Shown piece by piece: positions 17,601 through 25,086 of a stretch of 64,000 nt of DNA (the first letter of the stretch is position 1; every line of letters begins with the position of its first letter). The notes under the pieces were generated by a model, which saw only the letters and a list, made by a program, of their open reading frames with translations, was not told where the DNA came from and did not search any database. Location of the stretch: assembly GCF_014696625.1 (NCBI RefSeq), contig NZ_JACJQL010000026.1, positions 31,697 through 95,696 on the forward strand. The letters run 5' to 3'. Both the position numbers and the translations under genes were made by a program. This DNA is from Nostoc parmelioides FACHB-3921. Its GTDB lineage: Bacteria > Cyanobacteriota > Cyanobacteriia > Cyanobacteriales > Nostocaceae.

Positions 17601-19162
17601 GCTTGTTGTCCTTGATACAATTCCTGGGGGTTTAATCCCCACAAGCGCTCATAAGCAGGACTGACATAAGTGACTCGATTTTCCGACACTTCTCTAATCC
17701 AGAATACGGCATCAATATTTTCTGCGAGTTGGCGAAAACGTTCCTCACTCTCGCGCAGAGCTTCGGCTGACAGTTTGCGTTCGGTGATATCCATATCAAT
17801 ACCCGCCATCTGCATCGGTTGTCCGTGTTGGTCGTAAAATACCTTGCCCTGGCTTAATGCCCACCGAATCTTACCGTTGGGATATACTACCCGAAATTCA
17901 ATGTCATAGTCTTCTCCGGTGGCGACAGCACGAGCGACTTCTGCCAGCAAGCGATCGCGATCTTCAGGGTGCAACCGTGCCACAAACATCTCTAAGGAGC
18001 CGTCAAACTCCCCTGGTTCAAGTCCAAAAAAGGCTTCCAAGTTATCCGACCAGGAAATTTTTCCCGTTTGGATGTTCCAGTTCCATGTTCCCATCTGAGA
18101 AGCTGATAGTGCTAATCGCAGTAATTCTTCGCTCTGGCGTAATTCTGCTTCTACTTGTCTGCGCTCGGTTAGTTCATTCTGTGCCTGCTGATAAAGTTCC
18201 GCTTGGCGAATTGCAATGCCAACTTGAATCGCTAATTCTTTGAGCAAGTCAATCTCTATAGGTTGCCACCTTCGAGGGGTTGCACAGTTATGAGCAATTA
18301 ACAATCCCCAAAAGTGGTTATCGGTAATAATCGGCACCACTAGATTAGCTTTTACTTGAAACTGAGCCAACAATTCCATGTGGCAGGTATCGATAGTGCT
18401 ATCCTGAATATCAAATATTGCCGTTACGTAACCCTGACGATAGCGTTGGATATAATTCTCGACAAAGGCGGGATCGTAGCTGACAGTTTCCAAGGGATTC
18501 CATGCCAGGTTGTTCTCTGCCAGACAGGGATCGTACATAGTGCGGGAGAGCAACGATCGCCATTCTGCTCCAACTGATTCTGCGATTACTGTGCCATCGC
18601 CATCAGGTTTTAACTGAAAAACCAAGACGTGATCGGTGTGCAGAAATTCTCGCACTTCAGTTACGGTTGTTTGCAGTATTTCATCCAGATTCAGCGATTG
18701 ATAAATTTTCCGGGTAATATATAAGACTACGCGCTCTCGCTCAATTCTTTGTTGCAGTTGGGTATGTAGCTGGACTGTTTCAATTACTCCATTGACTGCT
18801 TTTTGCAGCCCTTCGGGGGTGATTTGCTCTTTGACAATATAATCTTGTGCGCCCGCTTTCATCGCCTTAACTGCGATCGCCTCATTGCCCTGCCCGGTGA
18901 CGACAATTACAGGTAGGCAACGTTGTTGGGTCGAGGGTTGCAATTGTGCTAGAAAATCCAGTCCGTCCATGTCGGGCAGTCGATAATCAAGCAACAGAGC
19001 ATCGGGCTGATGTTGCTGCCAACGTTCTAGCCCTTCTTGTGCCAAGTTTGCTTCTAGGATAGTGTAAGAATATTCGCTATCTCGCAGCAGATAACGCCGA
19101 TAGAGTTCTCGATCTTCTGGGGAATCATCGACAATTAAGAGGGTACGCTGTTTCTGAGACAT
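14672..19162 (-). CDS. Hybrid sensor histidine kinase with cyanobacteriochrome-like GAF and six PAS domains
   Basis: A 1496-residue soluble kinase. Order: receiver (1-125, Asp59 in LLLDYRLPDMDG); GAF (145-325); PAS domains near 345-460, 470-590, 600-720, 735-850, 858-980 and 985-1105, each ending in a DIT/DIS-ERK type motif; HisKA with His1140 (VLSHELRSPL); HATPase (WNLLSNAIKF, DTGKG, GLGLGLAIV); and a second receiver (Asp1425 in VLVSDIGMPE). The GAF has the bilin-lyase-type signature of cyanobacteriochromes: Cys260 in DTCHMELLAQFQVKANLVVP and WGLLIAHNCATPRRW. Two DXCF-like positions are present: DPC213L and DPA232F. Covalent bilin binding and light sensing are therefore likely but unproven. 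No membrane segment. It is monocistronic, with no output regulator nearby. Confidence 0.9.
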   Translation of the reverse strand: MSQKQRTLLIVDDSPEDRELYRRYLLRDSEYSYTILEANLAQEGLERWQQHQPDALLLDYRLPDMDGLDFLAQLQPSTQQRCLPVIVVTGQGNEAIAVKAMKAGAQDYIVKEQITPEGLQKAVNGVIETVQLHTQLQQRIERERVVLYITRKIYQSLNLDEILQTTVTEVREFLHTDHVLVFQLKPDGDGTVIAESVGAEWRSLLSRTMYDPCLAENNLAWNPLETVSYDPAFVENYIQRYRQGYVTAIFDIQDSTIDTCHMELLAQFQVKANLVVPIITDNHFWGLLIAHNCATPRRWQPIEIDLLKELAIQVGIAIRQAELYQQAQNELTERRQVEAELRQSEELLRLALSASQMGTWNWNIQTGKISWSDNLEAFFGLEPGEFDGSLEMFVARLHPEDRDRLLAEVARAVATGEDYDIEFRVVYPNGKIRWALSQGKVFYDQHGQPMQMAGIDMDITERKLSAEALRESEERFRQLAENIDAVFWIREVSENRVTYVSPAYERLWGLNPQELYQGQQAWVDRIHPEDRESTERAFQEKAVPGQFDEEYRIILADGSIRWVHDRCFPLRDETGEIYRFAGIAEDISDRKQAELALRKSEERFRTSVENMLDCFGVYRTVRNEQGQIVDFVTEYVNHAACVNNQMTYEEQIGQGLCKLLPGHRESGLFDEYCQVVETGRPLIKDSLIYEDEYGQQRLVKAFDIRVAKFGDGFVATWRDITTRQQTEEALRQSEEFKNRILDSSSDCIKVLNLDGRLLYMNTGGLCLMEIDDLNSYLNTEWLCFWEGSYRQQAEEALAAAKTGEIRIFRGYCPTVKGTPKWWDVVVSPILDASGQIERILLISRDITERKKTELLLQESEARLKLAYKATRSGVWDWDISRNSAHVSEEYCNLFGLDPTTEEVSFEQWLSRLHPDDRTSANEIVSSTIQQQQEYYETDYRILHPDGIRWLAARGKVFYDAAGNAVRMLGNVQDITDRKQVEEELRQSEERFRTLADNMSQFAWMADENGSIFWYNQRWFEYTGTILEEMQGWGWRKVQHPDHIDRVVDHIRHCFETGELWEDTFPLRRKDGQYFWFLSRATPIRDAQGKVLRWFGTNTDITERQEAEQERDRLFQLEQAARAEAERANRIKDEFLAVLSHELRSPLNPILGWTKLLQSRKLSETKTAEALATIERNAKLQTQLIDDLLDVAKILRGKLSIDASPVNLAFVIESALDTVRTAAVAKSITLHPVLPNIGQVSGDSNRLQQIVWNLLSNAIKFTPNGGRVEIRLQSLDNQAQITVSDTGKGINLEFLPHIFESFRQEDVSVTRKYGGLGLGLAIVRQLVEAHGGTITADSPGVGLGATFTVQLPLLNVEPQIKPPDELPKLALELTGIRVLTVDDDADARELLTVLLAEYGATVKTVGSAAEVLANIESFQPDVLVSDIGMPEVDGYSLIQQIRTLPPEKGGKIPAIALTAYARVEDSQLAITSGFQRHVTKPLDPEELVQAVVALKRN

Positions 19163-19429
19163 TGTGAATTAATTAATCAGGTAGATGTAACTAACCTGGA
19201 TTCCGCAGGTTGGCATATAAAAATTGACAAAATCTTAAAACCCTCAAGATGCCAGAATCTTACCATATTTGATGAAATTTATTGGATCGCTCTTTACATC
19301 TACTTTGCTACAGATACTAGACAACGAGTTGAAACTCCTAAATTTCACATCCCTAATCAGTCTTTCAGCCTTAACTGAACCGTATTGGGGTATCTATGAC
19401 TGATGAGAAAACTCTACAGCCTCTCATCT

Positions 19430-19903
19430 CTACTCTCTATAAACCACAGAAAGTACTTGTAGTTTACGTATTTCTTCACGCACACTCATGAGAATTTTAC
19501 CGAGATGATTTTGTCCTGTTTTATCTGCTCCACAGCCCCAAAAATAGTCACAAGAAGAATTTTCTACCAAAACCTCATTACCTGTACTTAAGAGAACTTC
19601 TCTAATATCAGCATGAGTCAGAAATTTTTTCAGTACAGCTTCTCGCATAACTATAATTTTAACAAAATCCCAATCCGGGCGGAGTTGACGACTGCTACAT
19701 CGTCCTAAAGCAGCAGCTTCTTCTGGCGTTCTGCTATCACGGATAGTGGGTATAATCGCCGCATCTACGCTGCCAACAAACTTTTGCGCTTGATAATAAT
19801 GCTCTACTGTTGACCAGTATGTCCCCTGAATTTCTATGCTGTGGGGAGAAAAGTTAGAAAAACAGCCATAAGGCTGCCAAACCTTATAAAAGTAAATAGT
19901 CAT
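19430..19903 (-). CDS. NADAR-family (YbiA-like) N-glycosidase
   Basis: A 157-residue NADAR domain spanning nearly the whole protein. Family features are FSNFSPHSIEIQG near the N-terminus, WSTVEHYYQAQKF (the conserved Glu-His-x-Tyr-Gln-Ala-x-Lys motif), and GKILMSVREEIR at the end. YbiA/RibX proteins hydrolyse N-glycosidic bonds of damaged riboflavin intermediates; others process ADP-ribose derivatives. The role here is inferred from the family. It stands alone, reading away from the DUF2243 gene. Confidence 0.88.
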   Translation of the reverse strand: MTIYFYKVWQPYGCFSNFSPHSIEIQGTYWSTVEHYYQAQKFVGSVDAAIIPTIRDSRTPEEAAALGRCSSRQLRPDWDFVKIIVMREAVLKKFLTHADIREVLLSTGNEVLVENSSCDYFWGCGADKTGQNHLGKILMSVREEIRKLQVLSVVYRE

Positions 19904-20071
19904 TGAAAAATTGCTCTTTTTATACGTATATAAATCTCTATTCCTATAATGCCTGTAGATGTCAGCACGAAGTGAGCAGCTTGGGATTGAAAGCTATTAT
20001 TTGCCTGGAGATAGAAGATATTTTCAGACAAAAATCATATTTTGGTGAAAACCCGGTCTGAGAGGTTGACA

Positions 20072-20560
20072 ATGGAAGCGAATAGTGGTTTTTTTGGTAA
20101 GCGTTTACCACTAATTTCTGCGGGAATTTTTTTAGGTTTGGGATTAGGAGGCTTTGTAGATGGTATTCTCCTGCATCAAATCCTTCAGTGGCACCATATG
20201 TTAAGCAGCGTTCGACCCTTAAGCACCAACTCTAATATAGATGTGAACATGGTCTGGGATGGGTTGTTTCATGCTTTGGATTGGGTGTTGACTGTGATTG
20301 GGGTAGCATTGTTGTGGAGGGCTGGAGGACGTGATGATGTGGTGTGGTCATCACAAACGTTTGGCGGTTCTTTGCTTGTGGGTGCTGGGTTATTCAATGT
20401 AGTAGAAGGAATAGTTAATCACCAAATTCTCGGTATTCATCACGTAAAACCAGGGGTAAATCAGTTAGCTTGGGATTTAGGATTCTTGGTTTTGGGAGCG
20501 TTGCTTGTCTTGGTAGGGGGGATGATGCTACAAAGGGGCAACAGTGAAATTAGTGAGTAG
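20072..20560 (+). CDS. DUF2243 membrane protein
   Basis: A 162-residue protein with four predicted membrane helices. DUF2243 features are the Gly-rich first helix GIFLGLGLGGFVDGILLHQI, then QWHHMLSS, HALDWVLTVIGVALLW, and NVVEGIVNHQILGIHHVKPG. The repeated His motifs (LHQILQWHH and NHQILGIHH) suggest metal or haem contacts, but none is proven. I chose ATG 20072, preceded by GAGAGG; an upstream in-frame TTG at 20042 is unlikely. It is 38 bases upstream of the DUF4129 gene, so it may head that operon. Confidence 0.8.
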   Translation: MEANSGFFGKRLPLISAGIFLGLGLGGFVDGILLHQILQWHHMLSSVRPLSTNSNIDVNMVWDGLFHALDWVLTVIGVALLWRAGGRDDVVWSSQTFGGSLLVGAGLFNVVEGIVNHQILGIHHVKPGVNQLAWDLGFLVLGALLVLVGGMMLQRGNSEISE

Positions 20561-20598
20561 TCAGTAGTCACATTCCTCAACTTTTTGTCCAGCTACTT

Positions 20599-21204
20599 AT
20601 GTCCATCGATACTTTTGAAAAAAGCAGCTTGAATTGGCAGGTTTCTCAGTTCCAACAACAAGTAGGAGAATGGCTAGAATACCAGTCATACCGCTTTGAG
20701 CAAATATTACCAAATTTGAGTCCTGGCTGGAAACTTGCTCCCTGGGTGATTAATCTTTTGAGTGTTTTATCTTGGTCGTTACTAGTTTTATTCTTAATTG
20801 TAGTAATTTGGCGTTTATGGGTAGCATTTAGCCCTTATGTATTTTCATGGTTAAATAACAGGGGTTATGCTCAAAATGAGGCGAAAAGACCGACTCCAGA
20901 TTTATCTGTGGCAAACTTGTTAGAGCGATCGCAAGTACTTTACCGTCAAAGTGATTATCGTGAGGCTTGTCGTTGTCTTTATTTAGCTATCTTGCAGCAT
21001 TTGCACGACAGCAAAATCATTCTCCACAAACCTAGTCGTACTGATAGCGAATATCTGCAATTGCTACGTTTGTCTGCAACTCCCGTCCAACCTTATGAAA
21101 CTGTGATTACTACTCACGAGCAATTATGTTTTGGCAATGCAGAGATTTTGCCAGAAAATTATGAACAGTGTCGGCAAGCCTATCGGGAGATTGTACAGCA
21201 ATGA
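20599..21204 (+). CDS. DUF4129-domain membrane protein
   Basis: A 201-residue protein with one membrane helix at about 50-75 (WVINLLSVLSWSLLVLFLIV). The C-terminal cytoplasmic half is a DUF4129 domain: ANLLERSQVLYRQSDYREAC, CRCLYLAILQHLHDS and RTDSEYLQLL, ending in CFGNAEILPENYEQCRQAY. DUF4129 proteins are commonly linked with MoxR ATPases, DUF58 proteins and transglutaminases; function is not established. Its stop overlaps the next start (ATGA at 21201-21204), indicating translational coupling. Confidence 0.85.
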   Translation: MSIDTFEKSSLNWQVSQFQQQVGEWLEYQSYRFEQILPNLSPGWKLAPWVINLLSVLSWSLLVLFLIVVIWRLWVAFSPYVFSWLNNRGYAQNEAKRPTPDLSVANLLERSQVLYRQSDYREACRCLYLAILQHLHDSKIILHKPSRTDSEYLQLLRLSATPVQPYETVITTHEQLCFGNAEILPENYEQCRQAYREIVQQ

Positions 21205-22286
21205 AACGCTCAAATCGAGTTGCTTGGCTGGGTGCGATCGCTTTAGTCGTGATGATTCTACTGAGTTTCATAGCTGCGCCAAATACACAAATTAATAGTG
21301 GCTCTACTTATAATCGCGCCGCCGATGGTTATGGTGCTTGGTATAGTTTTATGCAGAAGCAAGGAATTACTATCCAACGCTGGCAAAAACCTTTAAATAA
21401 ACTCAACAATGAGAAACAACCCGCTACAGTCTTACGAGTATATGGTTATCTGAGACGGACAGAATTAGATAGTGATGAAGAAAAATGGCTGGAAAAAGGG
21501 AATAATTTGGTAATAGTGGGTGTGCATACACGGGTAAGTGCAGCCAACTTTCAGACTATGCAGCCGTCACCCGTGGGTGAAGTTAAGATTGATACTAGAA
21601 GACGTTTCCAAAAAGCTCAACAATCAGAAATTTTATTAGGCGATCGCTTCGGTGCTGTAGTGTGGGAAGAGAAGCGAGAAAAAGGTCAAGTAATTTTCGC
21701 TACCACTCCCTATTTAGCTGCCAACGCTTACCAAGATAATTTAAGTAATTTTCAATACTTAGCCACTTTAGTCAACCAGAAAAACAATACCTTATTTGTA
21801 GATGAGTACATTCACGGCTATAAAGATGCTGATGTTAAGGAACGTGAAGGACAAGGTGATTTAATCAGCTATTTTGCTCAAACCCCAATGATAGTGATAC
21901 TGGTGCAAGCGGGTGTTTTATTATTGGTGCTGATTTGGGGAAAAAATCACCGTTTTGGTAAGCCCATAGCTTTGACTACACCAGTTATCGATAATAGCCA
22001 AGCCTATATTCAAGCTTTAGCGGGAGTGCTACACAAAGCTGAATCTAGTGAATTTGTTGTAGAAATGGTGGGTAAAGAAGAACAACTACAACTACAGAAA
22101 GCTTTGGGATTAGGCACAGTGTTACTAGAACCCCAAACTCTGGTGAATATTTGGGTAGAAAAAACAGGTAAGTCTCCCACAGAACTAGACGCAGTATTAA
22201 AACCACAGCAAAGAAAACGCCGTTTGAGTGAAAGCGAACTATTAAACTGGTTGGCAAAATGGCGTAGCTTGAGGGTTGGGAGTTAG
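21201..22286 (+). CDS. DUF4350-domain membrane protein
   Basis: A 361-residue protein with an N-terminal membrane helix (VAWLGAIALVVMILLSFIA) and a second near residue 230 (MIVILVQAGVLLLVLIWG). The part between is a DUF4350 domain (about 40-210), with NRAADGYGAWYSFMQKQGI and NTLFVDEYIHGYK. DUF4350 resembles a glutamine-amidotransferase-like fold exposed outside the membrane, without clear catalytic residues here. The C-terminal cytosolic part is helical. ATG 21201 overlaps the preceding stop; upstream in-frame starts would lie inside the DUF4129 gene. Confidence 0.83.
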   Translation: MKRSNRVAWLGAIALVVMILLSFIAAPNTQINSGSTYNRAADGYGAWYSFMQKQGITIQRWQKPLNKLNNEKQPATVLRVYGYLRRTELDSDEEKWLEKGNNLVIVGVHTRVSAANFQTMQPSPVGEVKIDTRRRFQKAQQSEILLGDRFGAVVWEEKREKGQVIFATTPYLAANAYQDNLSNFQYLATLVNQKNNTLFVDEYIHGYKDADVKEREGQGDLISYFAQTPMIVILVQAGVLLLVLIWGKNHRFGKPIALTTPVIDNSQAYIQALAGVLHKAESSEFVVEMVGKEEQLQLQKALGLGTVLLEPQTLVNIWVEKTGKSPTELDAVLKPQQRKRRLSESELLNWLAKWRSLRVGS

Positions 22287-22682
22287 AGAATCTCAAAAAA
22301 TGAATTATCCCAAACTGATGTTTTGGTAAGTTATGTCAGTATGAATAATGTCTGAGTATAGTTAGTTTCTATCGGACTGACCCACCCTACTGACATGGCT
22401 ACGCGAATGTAAGCAAGAATTTGGGGTTAGGTTCCGTCGGACTCACTTTAAGTTGAAATATGCAATACTTCTTTATGCTTGGCGGAAACAAATAATGTAG
22501 CCATTCTGAGTTTGATGAGGTAAATTAACCACAACATATTCATTAAAGAGTAGTAAGTACTAATTAAAAAACTTAATTTTTATTCTCTCCCTACTCTTTA
22601 ATTTTGTAGCTTTAGCTTCCCGTAGGGTATTTTGAATTGATTCATCGTTCCCCGCCCCCTGCATTCTGCCACAAAAAAACTT
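22287..22682. other. Gap inside the DUF4129-MoxR cluster
   Basis: About 400 bases with no ORF that looks coding. It holds copy 2 of the dispersed repeat (22598-22641). The gap suggests that MoxR and DUF58 have their own promoter. Confidence 0.5.
22598..22641. repeat. Dispersed ~45-base repeat, copy 2
   Basis: TTAATTTTGTAGCTTTAGCT followed by TCCCGTAGGGTATTTTGAATTG; the same unit is found ahead of desC at 4282-4327. It ends ~40 bases before the MoxR start. Confidence 0.55.
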
Positions 22683-23633
22683 ATGAGTGAAACCTATCCT
22701 ATCCTCATTCACCTGGGTGAAAAACTGAACCGCGTTATTGTTGGACAATCTCAGCTGATACAACAGTTACTAGTAGGACTATTATCGGGTGGACATATCA
22801 TCTTAGAAGGAGTGCCAGGAACAGGTAAAACGCTGTTGGTGAAAGTTTTAGCACAGTTGATTCAAGCGGATTTTCATCGGGTGCAACTCACGCCGGATGT
22901 TTTACCATCAGACATTACAGGCACAAATATTTTTGATTTAAATAATCGCAATTTCACCCTGAAAAAAGGCCCTGTTTTTACAGAAGTTTTGCTTGCAGAC
23001 GAAATTAACCGCACTCCACCAAAGACGCAAGCAGCGTTACTGGAAGCAATGGAAGAGATGCAGGTTACTCTCGATGGTGAAAGCTTACCTTTGCCGGATT
23101 TGTTTTGGGTAATTGCTACTCAAAACCCTTTGGAATTTGAGGGTACTTATCCTTTACCAGAAGCCCAATTAGATCGATTTTTATTCAAGTTAGTAGTAGA
23201 TTACCCCGACCAAACGGCAGAAAAGCAAATGCTACTCAATCGTCAAGCGGGTTTTGCCGCACGACGTTCAGATATTAATAGTCTGCAACCAATAGCAACG
23301 GTAACTGATATTTTAGAGGCACGGCAGGCCGTCAAAGCAGTTAAGGTATCGGAATCCATCATTGATTATTTATTGGCGCTGGTGAGGACATCACGTCAAT
23401 ATCCTGATTTGGCTTTGGGTGCGTCACCGCGTGCGGCTGGTGCTTGGTTGCAAACTTCTCAAGCAGTAGCGTGGTTAGAGGGACGAGATTTTGTCACTCC
23501 AGATGATATCAAAGCAGTTGCATCACCTTTATTACGTCATCGCCTGATTCTTAAGCCAGAAGCAATGCTAGATGGTTTACAAATGGATGCGGTAATTGCG
23601 GCGGTAGTTAATCAAGTCGCTGTCCCAAGGTAA
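22683..23633 (+). CDS. MoxR-family AAA ATPase
   Basis: A 316-residue AAA+ ATPase. Walker A is GVPGTGKT, Walker B is VLLADEINRTPPKTQ, and sensor 1 is FWVIATQNPLEFEGTYPLPE, all diagnostic of the MoxR clade. The C-terminal lid has LGASPRAAGAWL. MoxR ATPases act as chaperones, often with DUF58 and von Willebrand-type partners; the DUF58 gene follows 76 bases downstream. The ATG is at 22683. The protein is cytosolic, and a role in remodelling the adjacent membrane proteins is inferred from context. Confidence 0.93.
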   Translation: MSETYPILIHLGEKLNRVIVGQSQLIQQLLVGLLSGGHIILEGVPGTGKTLLVKVLAQLIQADFHRVQLTPDVLPSDITGTNIFDLNNRNFTLKKGPVFTEVLLADEINRTPPKTQAALLEAMEEMQVTLDGESLPLPDLFWVIATQNPLEFEGTYPLPEAQLDRFLFKLVVDYPDQTAEKQMLLNRQAGFAARRSDINSLQPIATVTDILEARQAVKAVKVSESIIDYLLALVRTSRQYPDLALGASPRAAGAWLQTSQAVAWLEGRDFVTPDDIKAVASPLLRHRLILKPEAMLDGLQMDAVIAAVVNQVAVPR

Positions 23634-23639
23634 TACCAA

Positions 23640-23688
23640 TTCAAAATTCAAAATTCAAAATTCAAAATTCAAAATTCAAAATTCAAAA
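23640..23688. repeat. Seven tandem copies of TTCAAAA between moxR and DUF58 genes
   Basis: Exactly seven head-to-tail TTCAAAA heptamers fill most of the 76-base spacer in this operon. They are preceded by TAATACCAAT, a motif common at ends of dispersed repeats in this window. Confidence 0.85.
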
Positions 23689-23709
23689 TTAGGAATATGG
23701 ATTCTGGGT

Positions 23710-25020
23710 ATGGTTCCAGCTAAACGGGTTTATCTACTGCTACTTTTGGGACTGACGATCGCACCTATTTTATCATTGTTAATTGGTATTCCTGCCAGTA
23801 TAGCGATCGCTCTATTATTTGATCTCACCGTCTTAGGATTGATGGTTATCGATAGTCGGCGGGTACGTTCTCTGCGGGTAGAAGTTCAGCGTCAATTACC
23901 AGCACGTTTATCTATCGGCCGTGATAATCCCGTAATATTGTCAATCACATCAGCAAAGACTGAGGCTGTAATTCAAATCCGCGATTATTACCCGACTGGA
24001 TTTGGTGTGTCTACGCTAACGGTCAATACTACAATTCCTTCACAAGGAAAGGAAGAGATCAAATATACTGTCAAACCAACACAGCGCGGGGAATTTTCTT
24101 GGGGGAATATTCAGGTACGACAGTTAGCGCCTTGGGGTTTAGCTTGGGATGATTGGCAAATTCCCCAAAGTGTACAGGTGAAAGTTTACCCGGATTTGAT
24201 CGGTTTGCGATCGCTCTCCATTCGTTTGACACTACAATCATCTGGTTCGATGCGCCAATCACGACAGTTAGGGATTGGGACAGATTTTGCCGAATTGCGG
24301 AACTATCGCACTGGTGACGATTTACGCTTGATTGATTGGAAAGCTACCGCCCGTCGTGTGGGAGCGCCTTTAGTGCGGGTGCTGGAACCAGAACAGGAGC
24401 AAACCTTAATTATATTATTGGATCGCGGTCGGTTGATGACTGCTAGAGTCAAAGGTTTACAACGATTTGACTGGGGATTAAATGCAGCTTTATCATTAGC
24501 TTTAGCCGGATTGCATCGTGGCGATCGTGTTGGTGTGGGTGTATTTGACCGTCTTATGCACACATGGCTACCACCAGAAAGGGGTCAACATCATTTAAGT
24601 AAGCTAATTGACCATCTGACACCAATTCAACCAGTATTATTAGAGTCCGATTATTTGGGTGCAGTAACAAATGTTGTCAAACAACAAACTCGTCGCGCGC
24701 TGGTAGTAGTAATTACTGATTTAGTTGATGTCACTGCTTCTACTGAACTCCTCGCCGCACTTACTCGACTGACACCACGCTATTTACCATTTTGCGTCAC
24801 CTTACGAGATCCACAGGTAGACAATTTAGCACATACTTTTACGGAAGATGTCACCCAAACTTACAACCGTGCAGTTGCTTTAGATTTACTGGCGCAAAGA
24901 CAAGTTGCTTTTGCTCAACTAAAACAAAAAGGTGTCTTAGTACTTGATGCGCCAGCCAATCAAATTACTGATCAGTTAGTTGATCGATATTTGCAACTCA
25001 AAGCCCGTAATCAACTTTAA
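23710..25020 (+). CDS. DUF58-domain protein
   Basis: A 436-residue protein. Two N-terminal hydrophobic helices (about 6-50) anchor it, then a beta-rich region and the DUF58 core with the signature RNYRTGDDLRLIDWKATARR at about 196-215. The following region has a von Willebrand A-like pattern (LIILLDRGRLM and ALVVVITDLVD), consistent with the family. DUF58/MoxR pairs are thought to assist folding or secretion of envelope or metal-binding proteins. ATG at 23710 lies after the heptamer array. Confidence 0.88.
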   Translation: MVPAKRVYLLLLLGLTIAPILSLLIGIPASIAIALLFDLTVLGLMVIDSRRVRSLRVEVQRQLPARLSIGRDNPVILSITSAKTEAVIQIRDYYPTGFGVSTLTVNTTIPSQGKEEIKYTVKPTQRGEFSWGNIQVRQLAPWGLAWDDWQIPQSVQVKVYPDLIGLRSLSIRLTLQSSGSMRQSRQLGIGTDFAELRNYRTGDDLRLIDWKATARRVGAPLVRVLEPEQEQTLIILLDRGRLMTARVKGLQRFDWGLNAALSLALAGLHRGDRVGVGVFDRLMHTWLPPERGQHHLSKLIDHLTPIQPVLLESDYLGAVTNVVKQQTRRALVVVITDLVDVTASTELLAALTRLTPRYLPFCVTLRDPQVDNLAHTFTEDVTQTYNRAVALDLLAQRQVAFAQLKQKGVLVLDAPANQITDQLVDRYLQLKARNQL

Positions 25021-25086
25021 TCTTCAAAAAGTAATATCCCCATTACCCATCATTACCAAAATCCCTCTCCCCAAGAGATAAGAATT

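Noticed and set aside
15387..18577. Several plus-strand frames across the hybrid kinase gene
   Set aside because: All are antisense shadows of the 1496-codon gene with no motifs.
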